58,455 nucleotides of DNA from an uncultured Spirochaetales bacterium (lineage in GTDB: Bacteria; Spirochaetota; Spirochaetia; Sphaerochaetales; Sphaerochaetaceae): NCBI GenBank assembly GCA_944390865.1, contig CALXRC010000012.1:1-58455 (forward strand), written 5' to 3'. A model generated the notes under the pieces. It saw nothing but the letters and a program-made list of their open reading frames with translations. It did not search any database and had not been told where the DNA came from. Shown in pieces: positions 7,690 to 15,363 of the stretch (position 1 is its first letter; the number at the start of each line of letters is the position of its first letter). The translations under genes and the position numbers were made by a program.

Positions 7690-8220
7690 ACGCGATTAGC
7701 ACCACCAATCCACGCTTTAGCACCAGTTGCTGACGCAAAAGCACCACCCCCAATTCCACATAACAGCACCGGTAGTGGATGAATCAGCACCCCATCAACC
7801 TCATCCATGTCTTAAAGTGGCTATGAGTAAATCCGCCTGCCGCCATTGCTATAGTGTGCATTACGTCCGCTTTCTGGACATGAGAACGACTGTGCCCTGT
7901 TCGAGTCGCCATCTGCAAGGATCGGCATCTGAAAAAGTTCTCAAAGTATGATGTGCTTATCATCGATAAATTGTTCAGAGATGTGTCTGACGAGGAATCC
8001 CATCACCTTCTATTCCCAGCATTCTCCTGCACAGTTGATTTCAGGAAGGGAGCATCAGTGAAATCTGAGAAAATTATCGACGACCAAGGTCCTCTATGAC
8101 AGCGTTGTCATCAAGTTCGGCAATTTCAATATGCGTAACTATCTAGCAAAGACGAATCCCATGAAGTGGTGCTGAAGCGAATATCGGCACCGGTGCTGTT
8201 TCGAGCGAATAATCAATCCC
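7690..8220. mobile_element. Decayed IS21-family element
   Basis: Most of the 930-base gap between the XRE gene and vsr is occupied by an eroded IS21-type element. The left part (about 7695-7790) has several short AGCACC words in irregular tandem and the right part has GGCACCGGTGCTG near 8192, which may be leftovers of the multiple end repeats typical of this family. Between them lie IstB fragments. The istA gene is absent. The rest of the gap (7478-7690 and 8220-8412) is AT-rich with no gene I can support; a long-armed AAAGGCA/TGCCTTT hairpin near 8345-8390 may terminate vsr. Confidence 0.55.
7823..8155 (+). pseudogene. IstB-like ATPase of IS21, broken
   Basis: Fragments of the IS21 helper ATPase. 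One frame reads ACRHCYSVHYVRF and, after a shift near 7929, another reads KYDVLIIDKLFRDVSDEESH, which corresponds to the Walker B region (LIIDE) of IstB. A further piece (about 8092-8150, NMRNYLAK) may be the C-terminus. The Walker A part is missing and there are frame breaks, so the gene is dead. Confidence 0.65.
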
Positions 8221-8412
8221 GTAATGCTATTACTTCAATATTATAAACTTATAAATATATTTATTTGAGCAAAGATACACAGAACAAAACTCAAAAAATT
8301 TTAGTTATGGAAAACTGCAGTTTTGCTTCAAATAAACAAGAAACAAAGGCACTTCGGCAGATGCATTAACATAAGATTATTGATGCCTTTACTTGCTGAT
8401 TTTATTATACAG

Positions 8413-8826
8413 TCAATTCTTTATTTCTTTAATTAAACTCTCCAGCCGTTCATTTCGCATGTTCAACTTTAGTTCACATTCCCAAACAATTAAAACATTC
8501 CAGCCCAGAGCAGCGAGTTTTTCATAGTTTTCTTTGTCACGTTCAACATTACGATTTATTTTAGGTACCCAATATTCAACATTGGATGAGGGCCATACAA
8601 ATCTGCCGCAGTTGTGCTTATGCCAGAAGCAGCCGTTTACAAAAATAACTGTATGATATTTAGGCAAGACTATATCTGGACATCCTGGCAAATTCCGGAC
8701 ATTTTTTCGATAGCGAAAGCCTCTGGAAAATAAATACTTCCTAACAATCATTTCTGGAGTTGAATTTGAACTTCGAATATGTGACATATTTTTGCTGCGA
8801 ATTTCTTTTGAAAGATTATCTGACAT
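8413..8826 (-). CDS. vsr: Vsr endonuclease (very short patch repair)
   Basis: Nicks DNA next to T:G mismatches that arise when 5-methylcytosine deaminates, starting very short patch repair. The 137-residue protein has the family pattern throughout: SKNMSHIRSSNSTPE at the N-terminus, GCPDIVLPKY with the catalytic aspartate, VIFVNGCFWHKHNC with metal-binding histidine and cysteine, and ERDKENYEKLAALGWNVLIVWECEL near the C-terminus. Length is normal. It lies on the same strand as the methyltransferase, which would generate its substrate; the decayed IS21 element separates the two genes. Vsr-like proteins can also serve as restriction nucleases in some systems, but nothing here distinguishes that. 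Confidence 0.95.
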   Translation of the reverse strand: MSDNLSKEIRSKNMSHIRSSNSTPEMIVRKYLFSRGFRYRKNVRNLPGCPDIVLPKYHTVIFVNGCFWHKHNCGRFVWPSSNVEYWVPKINRNVERDKENYEKLAALGWNVLIVWECELKLNMRNERLESLIKEIKN

Positions 8827-8981
8827 TTATTGTTTTACCTCATCTCATTTTCTATGCTGTCAGCACACTAGGATCAATCACACTGACTATCACAATAGAA
8901 GCACTATTCTGCCTTTAAACTAATGTTTTATATCTCTTTTCTGGCACTTCTCATTCTAAAACATAATTTAAACCTTTTCGA

Positions 8982-9455
8982 CTATTGGTCTAACTCACAA
9001 GGCAACTGCAGTTTTAAATAATCACAAAACTCTTCAAAAGTTTTTGTACTGATTCCATTAGAAATTAGTTCTCTTCGAAACCTTTTATCATCCGTAATAA
9101 GGATACATTTTTCTCGATAAGCTGTTGCTCCAATAATTGCATCACATACGTTGCTTTTCCCTTTATTCAATAATGAATCATAAATTGAGTCTTCTTCACC
9201 TCCAAATATAGATAATTCAAAACGAGTATATCCAAATACTCCCACCGGAAAAATTAATCTTGCGTTCATACTGCAGAGACAAAGAAAGTGTTGTATGCGT
9301 TTTTCTACATCTGAAATCTTTGCTAATTCTTCAACTTGAATCGAAGTAATTACAAATTCTATTTCATTTTTTGGATTTTTAAAAAAGGCTAACCAATCTA
9401 TAGAAGAATTAATTAAAGCAGTAAAAGCATTTGTATCAAACATAATTCTCTGCAT
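8982..9455 (-). CDS. PIN-domain protein
   Basis: Protein of 157 residues with the PIN nuclease pattern: FDTNAF (acidic residue 1) at the N-terminus, an EEL near residue 43, CDAIIGATA (acidic residue about 109) and ITDDKRF near residue 120. PIN proteins are metal-dependent ribonucleases, often VapC-like toxins. No VapB-type antitoxin gene is visible next to it, so it may be a solitary PIN protein, an orphan toxin or a defence effector. A start at the internal ATG (9443) would remove four residues and also fits. It is AT-rich like the rest of the island and sits directly upstream of vsr on the same strand with a gap of about 155 bases. Confidence 0.75.
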   Translation of the reverse strand: MQRIMFDTNAFTALINSSIDWLAFFKNPKNEIEFVITSIQVEELAKISDVEKRIQHFLCLCSMNARLIFPVGVFGYTRFELSIFGGEEDSIYDSLLNKGKSNVCDAIIGATAYREKCILITDDKRFRRELISNGISTKTFEEFCDYLKLQLPCELDQ

Positions 9456-9674
9456 TTTGCCTTGTACTCCTCATTTTGTTCTATACTAATACAATATATA
9501 TTCCGACAGTTATGAACAATGACGAAGGAATCAGGAATACGCTGTTAATTTCTTTTTCAGGTGTTTGAGGCTAGCTTTCCAATTTGTCCACTGATAAGAT
9601 AATCCGAATCCGCTGGTGAAGGTGGTTGCTCTGCAGAACCGTTTAAAAAGACTTTGCAATACGACTGTGAAAAA

Positions 9675-9839
9675 ATGACAGGGGAAAGAAGCGATTATAG
9701 AATTTTAAGTATGGAACAGAAGAAAAGATCTATGACGGATGCAGATAAATGGGTTCTGAAAGGCTTGGCCATATTCCTCGGCCTTGTCATTGGTCCCTAT
9801 GTATTTCTTGCCTTTTTCCTGATTTTCTGCTTTTTCTGA
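9675..9839 (+). CDS. Possible small membrane protein
   Basis: Short frame of up to 54 residues with a charged N-terminus followed by about 27 hydrophobic residues (LKGLAIFLGLVIGPYVFLAF onwards), giving one predicted membrane segment. Starts at 9654 (TTG), 9675 or 9711 are possible, none with a clear ribosome-binding site. It lies in an otherwise empty stretch (9456-10,092) of the island in which I see no other gene. Membrane-type small proteins occur as toxins or effectors in such regions, but there is no direct support. Confidence 0.3.
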   Translation: MTGERSDYRILSMEQKKRSMTDADKWVLKGLAIFLGLVIGPYVFLAFFLIFCFF

Positions 9840-9997
9840 TAGTGCAATCTTTGTTTCCGAAATTCAGACATGCTAAATCTGTATGTTAATTAGTTTTCTC
9901 ATTCTGAAAATACAGATAATACGTATACCAGCTTTAAAGATTTTGGCGTGGCAGGAATTTGGCAGGAAAAACCTCAAATAATAGTGATAACTGACAT

Positions 9998-10046
9998 AAA
10001 AACAAAAATCGTTATAATACAAGTCATTATATTACAACGATTTTCT
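9998..10046 (-). terminator. Terminator of the toxin-antitoxin operon
   Basis: Inverted repeat AAAATCGTTATAATA (10005-10019) against TATTACAACGATTTT (10030-10044), which pair over 15 positions with one G-U in RNA. Reading leftwards it is followed by TTTTTGTTTTTATG. It lies downstream of the antitoxin and the small frame that follows it. Confidence 0.7.
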
Positions 10047-10092
10047 TATTATAGATAAATTGAAATCACTCCCACTCTTTAGTTCCAACATC

Positions 10093-10203
10093 TCATACGC
10101 TACCTGCGGTGTTACTATATCTCAAATATGCACTATATATCTCACTAGGATCATCAATCTCAAACGCTTCAAGAACTTCTGGGGTCAAATCTGGGTCATT
10201 CAT
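10093..10203 (-). CDS. Possible 36-aa protein after the antitoxin
   Basis: A frame of 36 residues (beginning MNDPDLTPEVLEAFE) whose ATG lies 1 base past the antitoxin stop codon, before the operon's terminator. The tight spacing suggests translational coupling, and the acidic, proline-containing sequence looks protein-like. It could be a real third gene or the stub of a longer deleted one. No family recognised. Confidence 0.35.
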   Translation of the reverse strand: MNDPDLTPEVLEAFEIDDPSEIYSAYLRYSNTAGSV

Positions 10204-10204
10204 T

Positions 10205-10504
10205 TTATGCTTCTTTCTTCTCGGGAGTCCGCATAGGCACAAGAGTATAGCCTATCGCATTCAGTATCTTGCACACTGTAGCAAAAGAAGGATTGCCATT
10301 CGGAGAAAGTGCCTTATAAAGTCCTTCTCTGGAAATCCCCGCTTCCTTTGCAGTCTTGGTCATACCTTTTGCTCTTGCTACTGTATCTATCGCTTTGATA
10401 AACGCAGCAGGATCATTCTCCTTTGCCACCTCATCAAGATAAAGAGTCTGAAGCTCATCAGTATCAAGATATTCAGCTACATCAAATTTAGTCAGTTTCT
10501 CCAT
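10205..10504 (-). CDS. HigA-type antitoxin (XRE fold)
   Basis: About 99 residues of the addiction-module antidote type. The centre shows a helix-turn-helix (MTKTAKEAGISREGLYKALS) followed by the characteristic NPSFATVCKILNAIGYTL. It should bind and neutralise the toxin encoded just upstream and repress the shared promoter. The chosen start is the ATG at 10504, seven bases after AAGGAG; it lies inside the toxin gene, giving a 17-base overlap. Upstream ATGs at 10510 and 10522 would sit on or before that ribosome-binding site. Toxin-before-antitoxin order is usual for higBA. Confidence 0.88.
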   Translation of the reverse strand: MEKLTKFDVAEYLDTDELQTLYLDEVAKENDPAAFIKAIDTVARAKGMTKTAKEAGISREGLYKALSPNGNPSFATVCKILNAIGYTLVPMRTPEKKEA

Positions 10505-10796
10505 CTTCATACTCCTTAGCAAGTTTCTTAGCAGTCTTTATATCATCACTCTGTGTCTTTTTATCTCCACCGACTAGGAGAATGATGATCTCTGAACTGC
10601 GGTCCATGAAATACACGCGGTATCCCTTTCCTACATCAATCCGAAGCTCAAAAACCTTATCACCAACGAACTTCGAATCTCCAAAACTACCTTGCTCCAG
10701 CCTTTCAATCCTGCGCGCTATTGCAACCTTAGCCAGATTATCCTTCAACTTTCTAAACCACTTTGCAAACCGCTCAGTTTGTAAGACTTCTTTCAT
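10488..10796 (-). CDS. HigB/RelE-superfamily toxin
   Basis: About 102 residues of the phage-derived Gp49-like/HigB toxin group: FAKWFRKLKDNLAKVAIARRI, then GSFGDSKFVGDKVFELRIDVGKGYRVYF, and a C-terminal IILLVGGDKKTQSDDIKTAKKL. Proteins of this type are ribosome-dependent or free mRNA nucleases. The ATG at 10796 fits the promoter position (TTGACT at 10831-10826 and TACACT at 10808-10803 on the minus strand); the upstream GTG at 10814 would fall inside the promoter. That leaves no untranslated leader, so translation may be leaderless. Confidence 0.88.
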   Translation of the reverse strand: MKEVLQTERFAKWFRKLKDNLAKVAIARRIERLEQGSFGDSKFVGDKVFELRIDVGKGYRVYFMDRSSEIIILLVGGDKKTQSDDIKTAKKLAKEYEDGETD

Positions 10797-10802
10797 GCTT
10801 AT

Positions 10803-10831
10803 AGTGTAAACCACAGTTCACATCCAGTCAA
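10803..10831 (-). promoter_or_regulatory. Promoter of the toxin-antitoxin operon
   Basis: Reading on the minus strand, TTGACT (10831-10826), a 17-base spacer and TACACT (10808-10803) form a good sigma-70-type promoter. The toxin ATG starts 6 bases after the -10 box, about where transcription would begin. Confidence 0.6.
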
Positions 10832-10857
10832 TCTACTGTTAGACAACACTGTCATAT

Positions 10858-10959
10858 ATGACCTTGTCGGTGATGCTTGGAGCGGATATCCCGGACGAGG
10901 CATCTGAGTATGCCACTGAAGGCACAGTAGCGCATTCAATTTGTGGGTGCAAAGTGTAG
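10858..10959 (+). pseudogene. DUF2800-like phage nuclease scrap
   Basis: A 33-codon frame reading LGADIPDEASEYATEGTVAH matches the N-terminal signature of phage DUF2800 proteins (PS...SEYAAEGTLAH), which resemble recombination nucleases. It has no known upstream part, ends early and has no ribosome-binding site, so it is a relic. The rest of the 10,815-11,080 gap shows nothing else I can support. Confidence 0.5.
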
Positions 10960-11081
10960 AGGATGCTGGGGCATGACACTTTGGATTCTCACCATTTGTA
11001 ATAATAAATTAGTGATGTTATGTTATATTCATAGTATTAATTACACTTTTTAGGGTCAAAACAGGGTTCTGCTGACAATAA

Positions 11082-11108
11082 AAAACTCCTTGCAATGCAA
11101 GGAGTTAA
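11082..11108 (-). terminator. guaA terminator
   Basis: Stem AACTCCTTG/CAAGGAGTT (11084-11106) followed, reading leftwards, by TTTTTTATTG. It lies 15 bases after the guaA stop codon and closes the long minus-strand run. Confidence 0.9.
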
Positions 11109-11120
11109 TAATCAATATCT

Positions 11121-12674
11121 CTATTCCCACTCTATCGTTGCAGGTGGTTTTGACGTGATGTCATAGAGAACTCTGTTGACAGCGCTGACCTCATTGCAGA
11201 TGCGTGATGCACAGCGCTGCATGACATCGTATGGAAGACGATACCAGTCAGCTGTCATAGCATCAGCACTTGTGACCGCACGCAGAGTACATACTTCACG
11301 GTAAGTTCTCTCATCACCCTGCACTCCCACACTCTTGACAGGAAGCAGATCTGCAAGTGCCTGCCAGATCTCTCCATACAGTCCTGCCTTCCTTATCTCA
11401 TCAATGAAGATGGCATCGATCTCCCTGAGGGCATCCAGACGTTCTTTCGTAACCTCTCCGATACATCTGACGCCAAGACCGGGACCAGGGAACGGATGAC
11501 GGTTGACCAGTTCATCAGGCAGACCGAGTTCTCTTCCGAGCTGTCTGACCTCATCCTTGAAAAGATCCTTCAGCGGCTCAAGCAGCTTCCATTTCAGATC
11601 AGAGGGAAGACCTCCGACATTGTGATGTGACTTGATAGTTGAAGTCGGGCCTCCAAATGGGCTCCTGCTCTCCACAATATCAGGATAGAGAGTGCCCTGG
11701 GCAAGATAGGAAATATCACCGCACTTGCGGGCCTCATTATAGAAAGTATCAACAAAAAGCTTTCCGATTGTCTTTCTCTTGTCTTCAGGATCTGTCTTGC
11801 CTTTCAGGGCCTCAAGGAAAGCATTCTCGGCATCAGCATACTGCAGCCTGATATTGAAATGCTTTCCGAAAAGCTCAAGCACGCTGTCAGCTTCACCTTT
11901 TCTCAGCATGCCGTTGTTTACAAAGACACAGACAAGCTGATCGCCGATGGCCTTGTGGATGAGAAGCGCGGCAACAGAAGAATCAACACCGCCGGAAAGC
12001 CCGCAGAGAACATTCCTGTCTCCCACTTCTGCCCTTATGCTCTCCACAGCCTCATTTATGAATGAGCCCATATTCCAGTCAGCTGCTGCCTGACAGACAT
12101 TGAGCACGAAGTTCCTGATCATCTTCTGTCCCTCAAGAGAGTGGACAACCTCAGGATGGAACTGGACACCGTAGAATCTGCGCTTCCTGTCCTCAACCGC
12201 CGTATACGGACAGTTTGGCGTGCTTGCAGTCTGGACAAAGCCTTCAGGCAGGGCGCTCACCCTGTCTCCATGACTCATCCAGACCTGCGAGTTGCGGCTG
12301 ACGCCTTCAAAAAGAGCAGAAGATGAAATAATGTCGATATTTGCAATTCCGTACTCTTTGTGATCAGGGCACTCTACAGATCCTGCCAGCATCTGGCACA
12401 TCACCTGCAGCCCGTAGCAGATGCCGAAGACAGGCAGTCCCATTTCAAATATCCCTTTATCCGGACGCGGGCTTCCTTCATGCGTGACGGAAGCAGGACC
12501 TCCTGAAAGGATAATGCCCTTCACCCTTCCTGCACTCAATATCTCCTGCGGAGAAGCATTGAACGGAAGGATCAGCGAATAGACGCCTGTTTCCCTTACA
12601 CGCCGGGCGATAAGCTGGCTGTACTGGGCACCAAAGTCTAATACAACAATACAATCATGATTCACGATGCTCAT
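11121..12674 (-). CDS. guaA: GMP synthase (glutamine-hydrolysing)
   Basis: Converts XMP, ATP and glutamine to GMP in the last step of guanine nucleotide synthesis. The N-terminal glutamine amidotransferase domain has the class I signature GICYGLQ with the nucleophile cysteine and the VQFHPEV histidine. The ATP-pyrophosphatase domain has SGGVDSSVAA (the SGGxDS P-loop) and the C-terminal dimerisation domain ends in KPPATIEWE, the canonical guaA end. The start at 12674 (SIVNHDCIVVLDFGAQYS) follows AAGGAAG; a longer version from 12701 would add nine residues with no support and overlap the previous gene. It is the last gene of the run, 16 bases after the ECF S component, which may link that transporter to purine or nucleoside supply. 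Confidence 0.97.
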   Translation of the reverse strand: MSIVNHDCIVVLDFGAQYSQLIARRVRETGVYSLILPFNASPQEILSAGRVKGIILSGGPASVTHEGSPRPDKGIFEMGLPVFGICYGLQVMCQMLAGSVECPDHKEYGIANIDIISSSALFEGVSRNSQVWMSHGDRVSALPEGFVQTASTPNCPYTAVEDRKRRFYGVQFHPEVVHSLEGQKMIRNFVLNVCQAAADWNMGSFINEAVESIRAEVGDRNVLCGLSGGVDSSVAALLIHKAIGDQLVCVFVNNGMLRKGEADSVLELFGKHFNIRLQYADAENAFLEALKGKTDPEDKRKTIGKLFVDTFYNEARKCGDISYLAQGTLYPDIVESRSPFGGPTSTIKSHHNVGGLPSDLKWKLLEPLKDLFKDEVRQLGRELGLPDELVNRHPFPGPGLGVRCIGEVTKERLDALREIDAIFIDEIRKAGLYGEIWQALADLLPVKSVGVQGDERTYREVCTLRAVTSADAMTADWYRLPYDVMQRCASRICNEVSAVNRVLYDITSKPPATIEWE

Positions 12675-12690
12675 AGTCTTCCTTGAAAAT

Positions 12691-13203
12691 TCACCAGGCA
12701 AAACTCTTCACCGGCGGATAAGCTTTAATGACTGCCTCAGAGAGGACAAAGCCAAACAGTGCACCTGCCGTACTCTGGATAAGATTTCCCGGAATATCAG
12801 CAAGAGCTGCCTCAAAGCCTACAAGAAAAGCGCCGGAAAGTACATAGTAGCCGGCAGGAACAATCAGAATGCAGAAAACCATTGCAAGGAATTTAGCCAG
12901 GCTGGACCTGTGCATTCCCCTGAGGATCAGGGCCATGACAAGGCCTTCAATGCCATGGACAATGAAGCTTACAGCAGCCCACTGGGCATAGCCGCCTGCA
13001 AGATCAGCCACAGCAGGACCGACTGCTCCGGCAGCAAGGGCTGTGACAGGTCCCAGAGTATAGGCACAGAATGCAATTGCCACATCGCACAGATTAAGGT
13101 ATCCGGTTCCAAGAGGAATGCGCACAACCATTGTGAAAACACAAACAAGAGCAATAGAAACGGCAAGAGTCGCAATCCTGACCGCATTGTTTTTTTCTGC
13201 CAT
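12691..13203 (-). CDS. ECF transporter S component
   Basis: Membrane protein of 170 residues with about five to six hydrophobic segments, matching the substrate-specificity (S) subunits of energy-coupling factor vitamin transporters. The pattern RIPLGTGYLNLCDVAIAF followed by LGPVTALAAGAVG and ADLAGGYAQWA is typical of the broad ECF S-component family. The substrate cannot be read from the sequence. The start at 13203 has a GAGAGG site; earlier ATGs would run back toward the EcfT gene. It sits between ecfT and guaA, so a nucleobase or nucleoside-like cargo is possible but only inferred. No riboswitch-like structure is evident in the 67-base gap before it. Confidence 0.85.
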   Translation of the reverse strand: MAEKNNAVRIATLAVSIALVCVFTMVVRIPLGTGYLNLCDVAIAFCAYTLGPVTALAAGAVGPAVADLAGGYAQWAAVSFIVHGIEGLVMALILRGMHRSSLAKFLAMVFCILIVPAGYYVLSGAFLVGFEAALADIPGNLIQSTAGALFGFVLSEAVIKAYPPVKSFAW

Positions 13204-13270
13204 AAGAACCTCTCTTTGAGCAAATTTTGCCATGATACTACTCTCATGAAGAAACTTTGAAAAGAGGTTT

Positions 13271-14005
13271 TCAGAAAAGAAAAAGGACAATCAGCGGGAG
13301 GAAGAGCGCACAGCAGAACTGCAGCAGCAGGCTGAAGCGTCCGGCTTCAAGTTTTCTGTAGCTTGTGCGTCTGTTTTTCCTTGACCAGCCTCTGAGATCA
13401 ATCGCGCTCGCAGACACAGGAATTGAGCGCACGGCAGAGACAACAGCGCTGACAAGAGCAGGAAAGATGGCCTTAAACGGCCGCCTGCGGCTGTTCTCGT
13501 CATCAGGATTCGGCAGCCTCAGGCTCTGGCTTTCCCTGATCTGCCTGAAGGTGCCGCTCATGTCAGGGATGAATCTCAGCGCAAGAGTGATGACCAGTGC
13601 TGCGCTCTCAGGCAGCCTGAACCAGCGCAGGGCAAGCATAAGCTGCCAGACTTCTGTCGTCTGCATCATCAGCGAGCACAGCAGTGAGATGAAAACAAAC
13701 CGCCCTGCAATGAGAAGAAAGCTGTCAAAGGCCTCTGCAGTCACCAGCATGAATGATCCCAGGCTGACAAGAGGAGTGCCTGAGCGTGAATTGAGAGGCA
13801 TGAAGATGAACATCACAGCTATCATCGGAAGAATGAGAGTGATGTTTCTCCAGCTTCTCTTCACCCCGCTTTCAGCACATGAGAAGAAAAAGAGAAAGCA
13901 GACAAGAGAATACAGAACTGCAAGCCCGTGGACAAAAAACACTGCAATGAGCATGAAAATAGTGAAAACAAGCTTGGGTCTGGGGTCAAAAGCTCTGTAA
14001 ATCAT
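13271..14005 (-). CDS. ECF transporter transmembrane subunit EcfT
   Basis: Protein of 244 residues with several hydrophobic helices (DPRPKLVFTIFMLIAVFF onwards) and the EcfT coupling region: VITLALRFIPDM, then RQIRESQSLR, and later a SAIDLRGW-type segment. EcfT links the S component to the ATPase and drives its tilting in the membrane. The start overlaps the end of the ATPase gene by 4 bases. The DPRxKL opening is typical of EcfT proteins. With the double ATPase and S component it forms a complete dedicated ECF transporter. Confidence 0.9.
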   Translation of the reverse strand: MIYRAFDPRPKLVFTIFMLIAVFFVHGLAVLYSLVCFLFFFSCAESGVKRSWRNITLILPMIAVMFIFMPLNSRSGTPLVSLGSFMLVTAEAFDSFLLIAGRFVFISLLCSLMMQTTEVWQLMLALRWFRLPESAALVITLALRFIPDMSGTFRQIRESQSLRLPNPDDENSRRRPFKAIFPALVSAVVSAVRSIPVSASAIDLRGWSRKNRRTSYRKLEAGRFSLLLQFCCALFLPLIVLFLF

Positions 14006-15354
14006 TCAAGAACCCCTTCTCTTATCGTGTACACCCTGTCAGCCAGTTTTGAGACAAAGTCCTCGTCATGGGCAATGAGGAGGATCCCTGCGCCTCTTGA
14101 TGAAAGCAGGCTGACCATCTGGCAGGCCTGCTGAACGCTGAGAGCCGCCTCTATTTCATCAAGAATGTAATAAGGCCTGTCAAGGCTGTAGTAGATAGCG
14201 CACTGCAGCCGTTTTCTGCTGCCGTAGCTCATCAGCAGGGCACTTTTGTCAAGCTCAAGAGAAAAGAGGGCAGCAAGCTCCTCAGCCCTTGCCTCCTTTT
14301 CCTTTCTTGTCAGACTGTAATAGTCAAGCGACCAGCTCAGCTCATCACGCACTGCAGGAAGAAAAAGCTGGCAGTCCGGGCTCTGGAAGACATAGCCGGC
14401 ACTGCGCATCAGAGTCCTGGCATCCGCAGCCCTGCCATCAATCATGATGCTCCCCTCAGCAGGCTTCTCAAGCGCACAGAGCAGACGCGAGAAGGTTGAC
14501 TTTCCGCTTCCGTTTGGCCCCATCAGGGCCGCGATCTCTCCTCTGTGCAGGCTGAATGAAGGAACTGAAAGAGCAAAGCTGCCGCGCCTGAAGACGATGT
14601 TTTCTGCTGACAGTTTTCCCTCTCTTTGCTGTCTGGAGCGGGAGAATGTGAACTCTGCCTCCTTTGCGGCCTCCTCTTCCGTTACCGGCTTCAGCTCAGC
14701 GCTTTCAAGCCTGAAGCAGGAATCAAAGAGAGAAGAGAAAACCTTCAGGAACCGGGAAGATGTCACTATTGAAGCAAACTTTCGTGAGCGGATGAGAGAG
14801 GCAAGCACAGACTTCCACTTGTCATCAAGATCATCAAAGGATTCATCAAATACGACAACCTTCGGTTCAGTTATCAGTGCAGACGCAATTGCAAGACGCT
14901 TTTTCTCTCCTCCTGAAAGCTCGCTCACAGACCTTGTCCTGTATTTCTCAAGATCAAAAAAGGAAAGCATGCTGCCAACGCGCTTTCTCATTTCGCCGGC
15001 ATCCAGCCCCAGGCTCTCAAGAGGAGAAGCAAGCTCATCCTCAACGCAGGATGAGAGAAAATACTCGCCGGGGTTCTGCGGCACAAGCGAGAAGAAATCC
15101 AGAAGCTCTCCGCTGGAACCGTATTCCTTTCCGTCATACAGCACGCGCCCTGAAAGGCTCCCGCTGTTGTAGCGCGGAGTGATCAGCGAAAGGATTGAGG
15201 CAAGCGTCGTCTTTCCCTGACCTGGCTGGCCGAGAATGAGCACGGCCTGATCTGATCCGACAGTCAGCTCAATATGACTTAAGAGCACCTTTTCAGGGGT
15301 GCTCTCATCATAGGATGCATAGGAAAAGGACAAGTCCTCAAGTCTGGTCTGCAT
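14002..15354 (-). CDS. ECF transporter double ATPase, one site degenerate
   Basis: Single chain of 450 residues containing two ABC ATPase domains, equivalent to EcfA and EcfA' fused. Domain 1: Walker A GQPGQGKTT (42-50), signature LSGGE (146-150), Walker B VVVFDE (167-171), but SIVTSSR where the switch histidine should be. Domain 2: Walker A GPNGSGKST (279-287), Walker B YILDE (396-400) and switch histidine H429, but the signature reads MSYGSR (375-380). Thus the site formed by domain 2 Walker motifs and domain 1 signature looks fully active, and the opposite site looks degenerate. It energises EcfT and the S component encoded next. The gene starts 9 bases after plsC. Confidence 0.92.
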   Translation of the reverse strand: MQTRLEDLSFSYASYDESTPEKVLLSHIELTVGSDQAVLILGQPGQGKTTLASILSLITPRYNSGSLSGRVLYDGKEYGSSGELLDFFSLVPQNPGEYFLSSCVEDELASPLESLGLDAGEMRKRVGSMLSFFDLEKYRTRSVSELSGGEKKRLAIASALITEPKVVVFDESFDDLDDKWKSVLASLIRSRKFASIVTSSRFLKVFSSLFDSCFRLESAELKPVTEEEAAKEAEFTFSRSRQQREGKLSAENIVFRRGSFALSVPSFSLHRGEIAALMGPNGSGKSTFSRLLCALEKPAEGSIMIDGRAADARTLMRSAGYVFQSPDCQLFLPAVRDELSWSLDYYSLTRKEKEARAEELAALFSLELDKSALLMSYGSRKRLQCAIYYSLDRPYYILDEIEAALSVQQACQMVSLLSSRGAGILLIAHDEDFVSKLADRVYTIREGVLE

Positions 15355-15363
15355 TTGCGCCGC

